Notes: generated from the sequence alone by a model not told the origin. 64,000 nt of DNA from Fredinandcohnia onubensis (GCF_002734215.1 NZ_NSEB01000015.1:189833-253832), one strand, 5' to 3'. Numbered from the stretch's first letter, positions 17,542 to 27,056 are shown. A program made the numbers and translations.

Positions 17542-18688
17542 AATATATTTGAAAGAATTAAAAGATTGCTTTCGCGATCGTCGCACATTAATACTCACTG
17601 TCTTATTACCAATTATCATGATGTCCGGAATGACGTTTTTCTATGAAAATATGATTTCAGATGGCGAAGGTGATACTTTCCAGCTTGCAGTTGAAGAATC
17701 TTCCATGATTGAAGCAGAAAGGATACTTTCAGGAGTAGAGAATGTTGAGCTCATTGAATCGTCTAACCTCGAGCGATCCATTCAGGACGGAGATGCACAA
17801 GTAGGGTTGGAATTAACTCCAAATTTCGTTGAGGCGACACAAAATGGGGAGGAAGCTTCGGTCACTCTCGTTGGGGATTCATTTAGTCAAAAGTCTACTC
17901 AATTAAATGCAATTATCTTGAATGCCTTAACAGTTTTTGAGAAAACAGTGGTTGTCGGGAACCTTCAGGCAGGCGGAATCGATCCTTCTATCATGCAACC
18001 TTTTACGATTAAACAAGAAGAAATGACAAATGAGGATCCAAATGTTGACATGCTTGCATTTTTAATTCCGTTAATCTTATCAATTGCAATCGGAGTTGGT
18101 TCAGGTCCTTCTGCAGCCGATTTATTTGCGGGTGAAAAAGAAAAGAAAACGATGGAAGCTCTGTTAATGACACCTGTTAAACGATCTACCTTGCTACTTG
18201 CAAAATGGCTAACGATTGCAACAATTGGGTCGGTAATCGGCATTATTACATTGGCTGTAGTTGCATTGGAGATTAGTTTGTTAACTGAAAATCTCAAAAA
18301 TGCTGTATCATTTGGAGATGACGCTTATTTAATCATTGGAATCGGAATTTTACTGTCAGTTATCTATGCTGCATTCACCGCATCATTAATCATGACTACA
18401 AGTATAGTCGCGAAGACGATTAAGGAAGCAGGTAGCTATAGTAGCCCTGTAATGATGATTGCCATGTTCCCTGCAATGATTATAGTAGGGGTAGGAGTGA
18501 ATGAACTTACGAATTATCACTTCGCTGTGCCAATTATGAATTTATTTACTTTATTAAAAGAATTGATGTTTGGAATCATTGACTATGAACATATTCTACT
18601 TGCTTTCGGTAGCAACATCGCTTGTATGATTATCTTCTTTGTGATTGGCCGTATCTTGTTTATGAAAGATAAATGGGTAATGAACTAA
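17531..18688 (+). CDS. natB: Na+ efflux ABC transporter permease, NatB-like
   Basis: Membrane partner of NatA, 385 residues. One N-terminal membrane segment (about 21-40), a large extracytoplasmic domain of about 150 residues, then a block of five hydrophobic segments with PSAADLFAGEKEKKTMEALLMTPVKRSTLLLAKWL, characteristic of ABC-2/NatB permeases. ATG 17531 is chosen over TTG 17510; its start lies within the natA end. A strong terminator follows. Confidence 0.9.
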   Translation: MLRKIYLKELKDCFRDRRTLILTVLLPIIMMSGMTFFYENMISDGEGDTFQLAVEESSMIEAERILSGVENVELIESSNLERSIQDGDAQVGLELTPNFVEATQNGEEASVTLVGDSFSQKSTQLNAIILNALTVFEKTVVVGNLQAGGIDPSIMQPFTIKQEEMTNEDPNVDMLAFLIPLILSIAIGVGSGPSAADLFAGEKEKKTMEALLMTPVKRSTLLLAKWLTIATIGSVIGIITLAVVALEISLLTENLKNAVSFGDDAYLIIGIGILLSVIYAAFTASLIMTTSIVAKTIKEAGSYSSPVMMIAMFPAMIIVGVGVNELTNYHFAVPIMNLFTLLKELMFGIIDYEHILLAFGSNIACMIIFFVIGRILFMKDKWVMN

Positions 18689-18690
18689 TG

Positions 18691-18727
18691 AAAAACTGCC
18701 AACCCTTTAGGGCTGGCAGTTTTTTTA
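18691..18727. terminator. Bidirectional terminator
   Basis: Hairpin AAAACTGCCA...TGGCAGTTTT with inner CCCTTTAGGG, flanked by A-run and T-run; serves natB (+) and the cupin gene (-). Confidence 0.9.
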
Positions 18728-19066
18728 CACATCTTGTGCGTATCTCTCATCAGGAATTTTTGTAAGTGTGACATATAAACTTACATTTTCTGAACCATCA
18801 TTTACAAAGCTTAAGTTTTCTTCTCCATTACAAACGATCACATCGTCCTTTTTCACTTTAACGTCTTGCTCATCAATTGTAAAAGTACCTTCACCTGAAA
18901 GAACGAGTAGATATACATTAGACCCTGGATGCTTGTGAGCAGGTAGCGCTTGATTTGGCATGAAATTTAACATAAAAACGGTACTACCACCTTCTTTAAA
19001 GATGACACGTTTTGTTAGTCTTTCCTCATTATATTCTATAAAATGATTGAGCATTTCTTTCCTCAA
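18725..19066 (-). CDS. Small cupin-domain protein
   Basis: Single cupin barrel of 113 residues. Metal-site motif PAHKHPGSNVYLLVLSGEGTF (the two His and a later Glu-type position) about 37-57, then the second cupin motif VIVCNGEENLSFVNDGSENV. Stand-alone gene in a convergent arrangement with natB. Such proteins may bind metal or small ligands; the sequence does not reveal a substrate or an enzyme activity. Confidence 0.85.
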   Translation of the reverse strand: MRKEMLNHFIEYNEERLTKRVIFKEGGSTVFMLNFMPNQALPAHKHPGSNVYLLVLSGEGTFTIDEQDVKVKKDDVIVCNGEENLSFVNDGSENVSLYVTLTKIPDERYAQDV

Positions 19067-19266
19067 TTGAATCGCCCCTTTTTATATTTTCTAGATTATC
19101 TATACCCATTATAATGTAGGAATAAAAGTCAGTCTGTGATATATATCATGATCTATAAATGGACGTTTTTTATACTGTTATACAACAATAATATTGAGTT
19201 GTCTATACACATGATTTATAATTCGTAATATAGAGAATTTTCTAAAACGATAAAGGGGGAATGTAA

Positions 19267-20757
19267 GTGCAGGCTTTTACTGATTGGTTGAATGGTATCC
19301 TTTGGAGCCCGGTCATGATTTATGGAATGCTTGGTGTAGGACTTTTATTTTCAATTTTAACTCGTTTTTTACAGGTAAGGCACATCAAAGATATGACATC
19401 CCTTATGTTCAAAGGAAAAAGCTCTGATGCGGGGGTTTCATCCTTCCAAGCATTGGCTGTTTCTCTATCAGGTCGTGTTGGAACAGGTAACATAGCAGGA
19501 ACAGCTACCGCTATTGCATTTGGTGGACCAGGTGCCGTTTTCTGGATGTGGGCGATTGCCTTTATTGGGGCATCAACTTCATTCATTGAATCGACATTAG
19601 CACAGATTTACAAAGAAAAGCAAGATGGTCAATATCGTGGTGGACCAGCGTATTACATAGAAAAAGGAATCGGTTGGAAATGGTATGGTATTATATTTGC
19701 TCTTGCTGCACTTCTCGCAATGGCATTTCTAATGCCAGGAATCCAATCGAATTCGATTGCTGCTGGATTGGACAATGCATTTGGAATTAATAAATGGGTA
19801 ACTGCAGCTATCTTGGTTGTGTTAATTGGTGCCATTATTTTTGGTGGTATTAAGAGGATAGCAAACGTTGCACAGTATGTGGTACCATTTATGGCTATCG
19901 GTTATATTATTATGGCAATCATTATTATGATTATGAACATCGGTCAGTTACCAGCAGTAATTGCTTTAATTTTTAAGAGCGCATTCGGAGCTGAGCAAGC
20001 ATTTGGCGGGATTATTGGGATGGCAATCGCATGGGGAGTAAAACGTGGTATTTACTCAAATGAAGCTGGTCAAGGTACAGGGCCACACGCAGCAGCAGCT
20101 GCGGAAGTATCCCATCCGGCTAAACAAGGTTTAGTTCAAGCTTCTGCTGTCTACATTGATACATTATTAGTTTGTTCAGCGACAGCATTTATGATTTTAT
20201 TTACAGGAATGTATAATGTTCAGGCGGAAGATAAATCATTCATTGTAAATAACTTAGGAGAAACGGTTGAAGCGGGGCCAGCGTTTACACAAGCAGCTGT
20301 TGAAACTGCACTACCAGGGTTTGGTGCTGGATTTACAGCGATTGCCTTATTCTTCTTTGCCTTTACAACAATTATGGCATACTACTACATGGCAGAAACA
20401 AATATCGCTTATTTAATAAGAGGTAGGGATAGTAGGGTAGCCATGTTTATATTAAAAATTGTTTTATTAGGATCGATGACCTACGGAACTGTGAATGAGG
20501 CTAAACTTGCTTGGGCATTTGGTGATGTTGGATTAGGTTTAATGGTTTGGCTGAATGTTATTGCCATTCTCATATTAGCAAAACCTGCATTGGTCACATT
20601 GAAGGACTACGAGAAGCAACGTAAGGCAGGACTAGATCCAGTCTTTGATCCAGTTAAGCTTGGAATTAAGAATGCTGACTATTGGGTGAATGATTACAAG
20701 CACGAAGATAATCCTTCAGGCTCGTTAACAGAAAACGATAAGTCGTTCCCAGGATAA
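19267..20757 (+). CDS. Na+/alanine (AGCS) amino-acid symporter, AlsT-like
   Basis: Sodium-coupled amino-acid carrier of 496 residues with about ten membrane segments. AGCS signatures: LSGRVGTGNIAGTATAIAFGGPGAVFWMW (about 67-95), IESTLAQIYK, RGGPAYYIEKGIG, and SNEAGQGTGPHAAAAAEVSHPAKQG. GTG start, 6 nt after GGGGGA (19255-19260). The upstream 200 bp are AT-rich and hold a 12-bp palindrome TGATATATATCA (19137-19148). Substrate may be alanine, glycine or glutamine (B. subtilis AlsT is linked to glutamine), and a glutaminase gene lies 6 kb away. A terminator follows at 20764-20801. Confidence 0.92.
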   Translation: MQAFTDWLNGILWSPVMIYGMLGVGLLFSILTRFLQVRHIKDMTSLMFKGKSSDAGVSSFQALAVSLSGRVGTGNIAGTATAIAFGGPGAVFWMWAIAFIGASTSFIESTLAQIYKEKQDGQYRGGPAYYIEKGIGWKWYGIIFALAALLAMAFLMPGIQSNSIAAGLDNAFGINKWVTAAILVVLIGAIIFGGIKRIANVAQYVVPFMAIGYIIMAIIIMIMNIGQLPAVIALIFKSAFGAEQAFGGIIGMAIAWGVKRGIYSNEAGQGTGPHAAAAAEVSHPAKQGLVQASAVYIDTLLVCSATAFMILFTGMYNVQAEDKSFIVNNLGETVEAGPAFTQAAVETALPGFGAGFTAIALFFFAFTTIMAYYYMAETNIAYLIRGRDSRVAMFILKIVLLGSMTYGTVNEAKLAWAFGDVGLGLMVWLNVIAILILAKPALVTLKDYEKQRKAGLDPVFDPVKLGIKNADYWVNDYKHEDNPSGSLTENDKSFPG

Positions 20758-20763
20758 AAGGGG

Positions 20764-20801
20764 AAAGGGACCGAAAGCATGTTCATGCTAGGTCCCTTTT
20801 T
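20764..20801. terminator. Bidirectional terminator
   Basis: AAAGGGACC / GGTCCCTTT arms with an inner AGCATG/CATGCT stem, then T5; between convergent alsT-like and degV genes. Confidence 0.85.
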
Positions 20802-20802
20802 A

Positions 20803-21633
20803 TTATGAATACGAAATAATCATGCCACCCCTACCCGCGTAAGTTCCCATTGTTGCACCCATATAATTTACCATGACTTCTTTTGGATGAAACTGGGCAA
20901 TGATTTCATTTTTTATTGCCTCGGCTTCTTCAATGTTACCTGTGTGAGTGATACCAAAAATGGTTTCAGAGAAGTCCTTTTTTGATTCTTTAATTATTTC
21001 CATTAATGCTTTTTGGGATTTCTTTTTCCCACGGATTTTTTCAAGAGTTTCTACGGTGCCGCCATCTCCTCTTTGTAATAAAACCTTTATATTTAAGAGC
21101 TTGGCAAGAGAGCCTTGAAATTTGCTTAATCGACCGCCTTTTACTATATTCTCTAGCGTATCAAGCAAAATGAAAATATTCATGTTTTCGCGGTATTTGG
21201 TAAGGTTTGCGACGATTTCCTCAATTGAAAGTCCATTTTCAGCTAGTTCAGCAGCTCTTATAATTTGTATGCCATGCCCTAAAGAGCCTGCTAGAGTATC
21301 AAAGACAGTTACTTTATTCTCAGTAAGGCCCTTTGCTATGGTTGCTGATTGATAGGTGCCACTTAATCCGGATGAAATTGTCAAACATAGAATCTCTGAA
21401 TCAACTGGGAACTTGGAATACGCTTCTGCAAAAATAGCAGGAGATGGCTGAGAAGTCTTTGGTAGTTGTGCTGTCGCAAACATTTTATTAAAGAATTCTT
21501 TTGGTGTTAAATCAACACCTTCTCTGTAATCAACACCTTCAATCGAAACGTTCATGGGAACAGCTGTTATATTATATTTTTTTAGCAACTCATTTGGAAG
21601 ATCTGCTGAGCTATCTGTTACTATTTTAATCAC
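20803..21633 (-). CDS. DegV family fatty-acid-binding protein
   Basis: Cytosolic fatty-acid binder of 276 residues; DegV/FakB-type proteins present fatty acids to FakA kinase. N-terminal IKIVTDSSADLPNEL, the first-domain SQPSPAIFAEAY, LTISSGLSGTYQSA (fatty-acid carboxylate contacts), DTLAGSLGHGIQ, and C-terminal GITHTGN and GATMGTYAGRGG. No FakA gene is nearby. Monocistronic, convergent with the alsT-like gene. Confidence 0.92.
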   Translation of the reverse strand: MIKIVTDSSADLPNELLKKYNITAVPMNVSIEGVDYREGVDLTPKEFFNKMFATAQLPKTSQPSPAIFAEAYSKFPVDSEILCLTISSGLSGTYQSATIAKGLTENKVTVFDTLAGSLGHGIQIIRAAELAENGLSIEEIVANLTKYRENMNIFILLDTLENIVKGGRLSKFQGSLAKLLNIKVLLQRGDGGTVETLEKIRGKKKSQKALMEIIKESKKDFSETIFGITHTGNIEEAEAIKNEIIAQFHPKEVMVNYMGATMGTYAGRGGMIISYS

Positions 21634-21805
21634 TATAAATCCCTCACATTATTAATTAACTCTTATTTAAAGTATATCATTTCCAAATGAAATCTACGTT
21701 TTCAACACTTCGAGCCGTTTTATGAAATAAAAGAATTTAAATCTATGCCATTCTAGTTTAGAATTAAACATATACACAAATTGAGCATTTATAAGGAAGG
21801 TCATT

Positions 21806-22972
21806 ATGTCTGAAGAAAATATTATAAGGATCGAATTAGATGGTAAGGAATACATATTAATCGGAACAGCTCACGTTTCCAAGCATAGCGCTGAACAGGT
21901 TAAGGAAGTTATCGAAGCAGAAAAGCCTGATTCGGTTTGTATTGAACTTGATGAACAAAGATATCAATCCATGATGGAAGGTAACAAATGGAAAGAAACG
22001 GACATCTTTAAGGTCATCAAAGAGAAGAAGGCCACTTTGCTTCTCATGAACCTAGCGATTTCCTCATTCCAAAAGCGAATGGCTAGTCAATTTGGAATCA
22101 ATGCCGGACAAGAAATGATGCAGGGAATCGAGTCCGCGAAAGAAGTAGGGGCCGAATTAGTTTTAGCAGACCGAAACATTCAAATAACATTTTCACGGAT
22201 TTGGAATGCGGTCGGATTTACAGGAAAAATGAAATTATTAATGTCCATTATTTATAGCATTTTCAGCAACGAAACGATTACTGAGGAAGAACTTGAAAAA
22301 ATGAAATCCAAGGATATGCTGAATTCAATGCTTACCGAATTTTCGACGAGCTTTCCCAAATTAAAAACGCCACTCATTGATGAGCGTGATCAGTATTTGG
22401 CACAGAAGATCAAACAGGCTCCAGGAGAAAAAGTAGTAGCCGTACTTGGGGCGGCACACGTACCTGGTATCAAGGAAGAAATTAAAAGAGAACATGATTT
22501 GAAGAAGCTTACGCAGTTGCCGCCTAAATCAAAGGCGCCAAAAATTATTGGTTGGGCGATTCCGATTTTAATCGTGGCCATCATTGCCTATACCTTTATT
22601 GCTAACCCAGAAGCAGGCATGCAGCAAACCATAAGCTTAGTCTTGTGGACAGGCTCTTTTTCAGCTATTGGTGCTGCGATTGCTTTAGGACATCCCCTTA
22701 CGATTGTGACCGCCTTTTTTGCAGCACCAATCGGGGTTATGCATCCTCTAATTGCTGCAGGATGGATAGCGGGATTTGTCCAAGCTTTTCTACGCCGTCC
22801 TAGTGTAAAAGACTTTGAAACACTTTCAACAGATGTCTATAGTGTAAAGGGCTTCTGGCATAACAAAGTAACTCGGATTTTGTTAATTATTGTTTTGTGT
22901 AACCTAGGCACATCTCTCGGCCTATTTATCGGCGGTGCAGATGTTGTGAGATTGTTTATAAAAAACTTATGA
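21806..22972 (+). CDS. TraB/GumN-type family membrane protein
   Basis: A 388-residue protein of the TraB (pheromone-shutdown) family. The N-terminal TIKI-like domain has LIGTAHVSKHSAEQV (GTAH motif), DSVCIELDEQRY and GAELVLADRNIQITFSR, with KVVAVLGAAHVPGIKEE closing the domain. After about residue 245 there are four to five membrane segments (WAIPILIVAIIAY; SFSAIGAAIALGHPLTIV). In TIKI relatives the conserved residues form a metalloprotease site; activity in the bacterial family is not established. Preceded by an AAGGAAGG-type RBS, followed by a strong terminator. Confidence 0.85.
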   Translation: MSEENIIRIELDGKEYILIGTAHVSKHSAEQVKEVIEAEKPDSVCIELDEQRYQSMMEGNKWKETDIFKVIKEKKATLLLMNLAISSFQKRMASQFGINAGQEMMQGIESAKEVGAELVLADRNIQITFSRIWNAVGFTGKMKLLMSIIYSIFSNETITEEELEKMKSKDMLNSMLTEFSTSFPKLKTPLIDERDQYLAQKIKQAPGEKVVAVLGAAHVPGIKEEIKREHDLKKLTQLPPKSKAPKIIGWAIPILIVAIIAYTFIANPEAGMQQTISLVLWTGSFSAIGAAIALGHPLTIVTAFFAAPIGVMHPLIAAGWIAGFVQAFLRRPSVKDFETLSTDVYSVKGFWHNKVTRILLIIVLCNLGTSLGLFIGGADVVRLFIKNL

Positions 22973-22975
22973 TAC

Positions 22976-23012
22976 AAAAAGACCTGTTCAGATGCGAACA
23001 GGTCTTTTTTTT
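22976..23012 (+). terminator. Terminator of the TraB-family gene
   Basis: Stem AAAAAGACCTGTTC / GAACAGGTCTTTTTTT with 6-nt loop AGATGC. Confidence 0.93.
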
Positions 23013-23056
23013 GTATACGAATAAATCGATTAAATATGGCCTGAAGCGAGTTCAAA

Positions 23057-23320
23057 AGTATAGGTGATTCTGACAGAACGAGCGGAAAAAAGCAGAGTAT
23101 TAGTCGGAATCCAGGGTTGATTCTGACAGCATGAGAGGAAAAAAGCATGGAGTGAGTCGGAAACCATGGTTGATTCTGACAGCACGAGCGGAAAAAATAG
23201 AGAGTGAGTCGTAAACCAAGGTAGATTCTGACAGCATGAACCAGAAAAAGCAGAAAGTGAGTCGGAATCCAGGGTAGATTCTGACAGCATAAACCAGAAA
23301 AAGCAGAGAGTGAGTCCCAA
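23057..23320 (+). repeat. Five-copy tandem array, 52-53 bp unit (array 2)
   Basis: GATTCTGAC recurs at 23066, 23119, 23172, 23224 and 23277 (spacings 53, 53, 52, 53). Units share GATTCTGACAGCATGA, GAAAAAGCAGAGAGTGAG and GTCGGAATCCAGGG. At each junction GTCGGAATC pairs with GATTCTGAC around a 7-nt loop (cagggtt, catggtt, caaggta, cagggta), a 9-bp stem with one G-T pair and some mismatches. Minus-strand open frames here repeat the array and are not proteins. It lies between the convergent traB-like and dtpT-like genes. Confidence 0.92.
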
Positions 23321-23390
23321 AAAGAATTTCCAATTCGTACTATACTACTTGAACTTAGCCTCTCAATAAAGTAATCTTCATTAAATAAAA

Positions 23391-23420
23391 AAGTAGCGTG
23401 AGTTAACTCTCACGCTACTT
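23391..23420 (-). terminator. Terminator of the POT transporter gene
   Basis: AAGTAGCGTGAG / CTCACGCTACTT inverted repeat; on the minus strand it runs into a T-rich stretch. Confidence 0.85.
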
Positions 23421-23456
23421 GATATGTCGTTTTTTTTTATAAAAAAGAACTAATTA

Positions 23457-24950
23457 TTAGTTAACACCCTTCATGAACTTTTGAATCTTAGGTGATACGA
23501 ATAATAGGATAATACCTAAAACGATTGATGCCCCACCAATTACTCCAAAATAAGTCATTTCTGTTTCAGGTGTATAGAATTTAACAAGTTGTGCGTTAAG
23601 TGCTTGTGCAGCGGCGTTTGAAAGCATCCATAAACTCATCATCTGAGCCGTAAAAGCTGCAGGAGCTAATTTTGTTGTAGCGGAAAGTCCGACAGGTGAA
23701 ATTAATAATTCCCCAATAACAACAATGAAGTAACTTAGCACTAACCAAAGTGGATTAACTAATGAATCTGTTCCACCAAAATATGCTGGTAATAGAATCA
23801 CAAGGAAAGAAAGACCAGCAAAAAGCAAACCTAATGAGAACTTTTTCGGAACAGAAGGTTGACGATTTCCAAGCTTAACCCATAACCATGCAAAAACAGG
23901 CGCAAACATAATAATGAATAATGGGTTTAAAGATTGGAACCAGGCTGGAGAAATATTAAAGCCTGCAAATTGTAATTGTGTTCGTGTATCAGCATAATTG
24001 GCAAGAATCGTTGCTCCTTGCTCTTGGATAGACCAGAACATAACGGCAGCTAAGAATAAAGGAATATACGCTAATACTCTTGAACGCTCAACATCTGATG
24101 TTTTTGAACTACGATACATCGTAACAAAATAAATAGTAGGAATTAAGAAACCAAGAATACCAATAAGTGCGATAAATGAATCAAATGTTAGGAAACCGGC
24201 TGGAATTCCAACAGCAATTAAAATTGCAACTATAACTATACCAACAGCAATCTGTGTATACACTTTTTTCTTTTCATTTGCTGCAAGTGGATTTGGAACA
24301 ATTGTACCTGCAAGACCAAGATTCTTTTTCTTTGTGAAAACAAAGAATAGTAATCCGAAGAACATCCCGATTGCAGCAATTCCGAAGCCCCAATGGAAAT
24401 TATGCCTTAATCCAACTTCACCTACAATAAGTGGAGAAAGGAATCCACCGAGGTTAATACTCATATAGAAGATACTAAATCCAGCATCACGACGTGTATC
24501 TTTTTCACTGTATATTTCCCCAACAACACTAGAAACGTTAGGTTTTAGTAAACCTGTACCAAGGACAATCAGAACCATTGACACAAAGAATAGTGAAATG
24601 TTACCAGGAATTGCAAGAGCAATATGACCTAGCATGATTAGAATACCACCATAAAATACCGCTTTAGAAGTACCAAAGATTCGGTCTGCTAACCATCCAC
24701 CGATAACCCCTGACATATAAACAAGTGACCCATAAATAGACATAATCGCCATAGCTGTATGTTGATCAAGTCCAAGGCCTCCATCAGATACTTCATAATA
24801 CATGTAGAATAATAGAATGGCTCTCATACCATAGTATGAGAATCGCTCCCAGAATTCCGTGAAGAAAAGAGTGAATAGCCCTTTAGGGTGTCCGAAGAAT
24901 CCCTTTTGAGGAACACTGTCCACAATTTTCTGTCTATTATAGTCTGACAT
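23457..24950 (-). CDS. POT-family di-/tripeptide:proton symporter (DtpT-like)
   Basis: Proton-driven peptide uptake, 497 residues, 12-14 membrane segments. POT signatures: FFTEFWERFSYYGMRAILLFYM (ExxERFxYY) about 29-50, GGWLADRIFGTSKAVFYGG, GTGLLKPNVSSVVGEIY, DAGFSIFYMSINLGGFLSPL, FWSIQEQGATILANYAD and GELLISPVGLSATTKLAP. Promoter and RBS (GGAGGTT) lie in the 115-bp upstream gap. Monocistronic. It takes up peptides produced by extracellular proteases. Confidence 0.95.
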   Translation of the reverse strand: MSDYNRQKIVDSVPQKGFFGHPKGLFTLFFTEFWERFSYYGMRAILLFYMYYEVSDGGLGLDQHTAMAIMSIYGSLVYMSGVIGGWLADRIFGTSKAVFYGGILIMLGHIALAIPGNISLFFVSMVLIVLGTGLLKPNVSSVVGEIYSEKDTRRDAGFSIFYMSINLGGFLSPLIVGEVGLRHNFHWGFGIAAIGMFFGLLFFVFTKKKNLGLAGTIVPNPLAANEKKKVYTQIAVGIVIVAILIAVGIPAGFLTFDSFIALIGILGFLIPTIYFVTMYRSSKTSDVERSRVLAYIPLFLAAVMFWSIQEQGATILANYADTRTQLQFAGFNISPAWFQSLNPLFIIMFAPVFAWLWVKLGNRQPSVPKKFSLGLLFAGLSFLVILLPAYFGGTDSLVNPLWLVLSYFIVVIGELLISPVGLSATTKLAPAAFTAQMMSLWMLSNAAAQALNAQLVKFYTPETEMTYFGVIGGASIVLGIILLFVSPKIQKFMKGVN

Positions 24951-25156
24951 AACATAACCTCCAAAATAGTATATTGGTATAATAATTGAAATTGTTACAC
25001 TATGTCAAACATAAGAAAATTCTAAGTTGCGTCAATACTTTATAAGGTTTTAAATCTTAGGTTAATTGACAGGGTTTTTGGAGTCATTATATTCAAAAAA
25101 TAAACAGATTGCGTTTGCAATCTGTTTAATGTTTCCATTCAAGGATAATTTCTCAA

Positions 25157-25522
25157 TTATTTATGGTGTGATTTATAAAGAATGTATAATAATGCCAGCA
25201 ACACAATATCAAGTCTTACAGCAAAGGCAAATTGTAGAAAGCCTGTATGTAGGATGGGAATTTTAACCAAAAGGATTGCTGCAAGGATTATGATAAGTAA
25301 TGGAATCGTTGCTTTTTTAACTTCCTTATTGATAGCTAGAAGGATCCCACAAACGATTTCAAGAATAGCGACAACATACATGATAAGTTCGGGTGCAGGT
25401 AATGGTAGATTTAGAAAGACGGAGCTTAGTTCACTGCTAAGAAGCTTCATGGTCCCAGATGTAATAAATACAAATGCTACTACATAGCGTATAAGTTTCA
25501 TAGTAGACAATGTTTGATTCAT
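25157..25522 (-). CDS. DoxX-family small membrane protein
   Basis: Four-helix membrane protein of 121 residues (hydrophobic stretches about 8-25, 45-64, 72-90, 97-115). The pattern MKLIRYVVAFVFITSGTMKL near the start fits the DoxX/DoxD-like group. RBS AGGAGGAG upstream. Stand-alone gene between the transporter and the TolB-like gene. Biochemical role unknown; some relatives take part in redox or thiosulfate chemistry. Confidence 0.75.
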   Translation of the reverse strand: MNQTLSTMKLIRYVVAFVFITSGTMKLLSSELSSVFLNLPLPAPELIMYVVAILEIVCGILLAINKEVKKATIPLLIIILAAILLVKIPILHTGFLQFAFAVRLDIVLLALLYILYKSHHK

Positions 25523-25682
25523 TTTACTCTCCTCCTTTTCTATAACTCTATGGCTAGGGAGGACAAACTATTCTCAGGGAATGTGCGTAAATAAATATAT
25601 AGACGAAAGTAGTATAGATGAACCTATTCAGGCTGTATGAATAAAATAGGCAAAAGATATCTATAGGTAGGAGGTTTGTCTT

Positions 25683-26654
25683 TTGTCTGTAAATTACAGA
25701 GTACGACCAACTGGAATGATTGCATATACTGCAGGTCGTGTTGGGCAATATGATATATGGCTTTTTCATGTTCAAAGTGGAAATAGGGTGCAGCTTACAA
25801 ACGGATTAGCCGATTCCTTTTCTAAGCCTATTTGGTCAGGTGATAATCGAAAAATTGCATTTGTAGGGAAAAATCGAATTGTGTATGTGATTGATCTTTC
25901 AACTGGCAGAATCGCGGCTATTGACCAAATCGGTCCTAATGAGGACATTACACTTGATTGGGCTCCCAATCATCGGATGCTAGCCTATACAACGCGAAAC
26001 CACATTATGATGTATGATATTTTGACTTATCGAGCAACAAGTATTTCAGAACCTGGTGCTTCAGATGCCCAGTGGTTTCCAAGCGGGCGAGAGCTATTGT
26101 TTCAAGGAGTTGACTCTTCAGGTAATCAGCAATTATTCCGTATTGAGACAAATGGATCTAAGAGGAGACAAATTACAAATAATACAGAAGGGCCATTAAA
26201 TGAGGTTTCCCTTTCACCTGACGGAACATTTGTCCTTTATACAACACCAGGAGCTAGTATTTCACTTATCCGTACAGTGGATGTGACATCAGGTGAGGTG
26301 TACGAAATTCAAGGTGGAGAACAAGCAAAAAATTATGATCCAACATGGTCCCCGGACTCTCAGATGATCGCATTTAGTGCGACTGCTTATAGCGAAGGAA
26401 CAGGATATTATAATCAAATTCGTATAGTAGGAAAACGTGGTGACAATGAACGAATTCTTACAACATCTTCTTGCTTTGCAACACCTGTTACATGGTCTCA
26501 AGATTCCCAGTCAATTGCCTATTTATCAGGTTGCTCAGAACAAGAATTTGCAACTGAAATGTGGTTGATCGCAATACAAAATCCGAATCCTATCATCCTG
26601 ACTAAGGAACCTCAAATTGCTAAGCTGGTCTTCAGGGAATGTTCGTCCTACTAA
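25683..26654 (+). CDS. TolB-like beta-propeller protein (probably frameshifted at its 3' end)
   Basis: 323 residues of WD40/PD40-like repeats: GQYDIWLFHVQSGNRVQLTNG, SKPIWSGDNRKIAFVGKN, AQWFPSGRELLFQGVDSSG, LNEVSLSPDGTFVLYTT, YDPTWSPDSQMIAFSATA, PVTWSQDSQSIAYLSG. The TTG start has AGGAGG 9 nt upstream. No signal peptide is visible, so a cytoplasmic or unconventional location is likely. The last nine residues (LVFRECSSY) break the pattern, while the overlapping +1 frame continues with WSSGNV, just what a propeller repeat would show. A one-base indel near 26625 most likely split a longer protein. Confidence 0.8.
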   Translation: MSVNYRVRPTGMIAYTAGRVGQYDIWLFHVQSGNRVQLTNGLADSFSKPIWSGDNRKIAFVGKNRIVYVIDLSTGRIAAIDQIGPNEDITLDWAPNHRMLAYTTRNHIMMYDILTYRATSISEPGASDAQWFPSGRELLFQGVDSSGNQQLFRIETNGSKRRQITNNTEGPLNEVSLSPDGTFVLYTTPGASISLIRTVDVTSGEVYEIQGGEQAKNYDPTWSPDSQMIAFSATAYSEGTGYYNQIRIVGKRGDNERILTTSSCFATPVTWSQDSQSIAYLSGCSEQEFATEMWLIAIQNPNPIILTKEPQIAKLVFRECSSY

Positions 26655-27051
26655 AGGGGTATATACAAATAAAACGTATAGAGTTCGGTTTCAATATCCA
26701 TCACACTGGCAGCAGGTAGATACGGAGAGATATGAAGGAGTGGATGGTTTCTTTCAAATTTCAGCAATTGGTGGTGGGGATGATATTCATGAAGTGTGTA
26801 GGGGGGAAGCCTTTCACAAATTGATGCCATATGGCTCATCACCTCGTATTTTCCAGACGAGAATTCGTGGACAAGAGGCTTGTCTGATCTATCCATCTTC
26901 AGACCAACCGCCTGAAATGAACCGTCAGGCAGCTGCTATAGTCAGATATCCTACCCCAGTTCAAATTGAAGGTTCAACCTACAATTATTTCATTTTATGG
27001 GCGGATGATGCCCATCTGAATTCGATTGCAAGAACCATTTCGTTTATATAA
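26617..27051 (+). pseudogene. C-terminal part of the TolB-like protein in a shifted frame
   Basis: 144 residues beginning LSWSSGNVRPTKGVYTNKTYRVRFQYP and ending in ARTISFI, a compact soluble domain resembling PsbP/lipoprotein-like C-terminal domains. Either it is the tail of the preceding gene after a frameshift, or a separate overlapping gene with TTG 26617 and an AAGGAA (26604-26609) as RBS. The first is more likely because WSSGNV completes a propeller repeat. Whether it is a natural mutation, programmed shift or assembly error cannot be told here. Confidence 0.55.
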
Positions 27052-27056
27052 AAGAG

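Noticed and set aside
23030..23333. Minus-strand frames of 77-103 codons with repeated residues (FFPLVLSES, DSLHAFF)
   Set aside because: They simply translate tandem array 2; unit length is not a multiple of three and there is no RBS.
25066..25266. A 66-codon plus-strand frame before DoxX
   Set aside because: Overlaps the 3' part of the doxX gene in antisense and has no RBS or conserved features.
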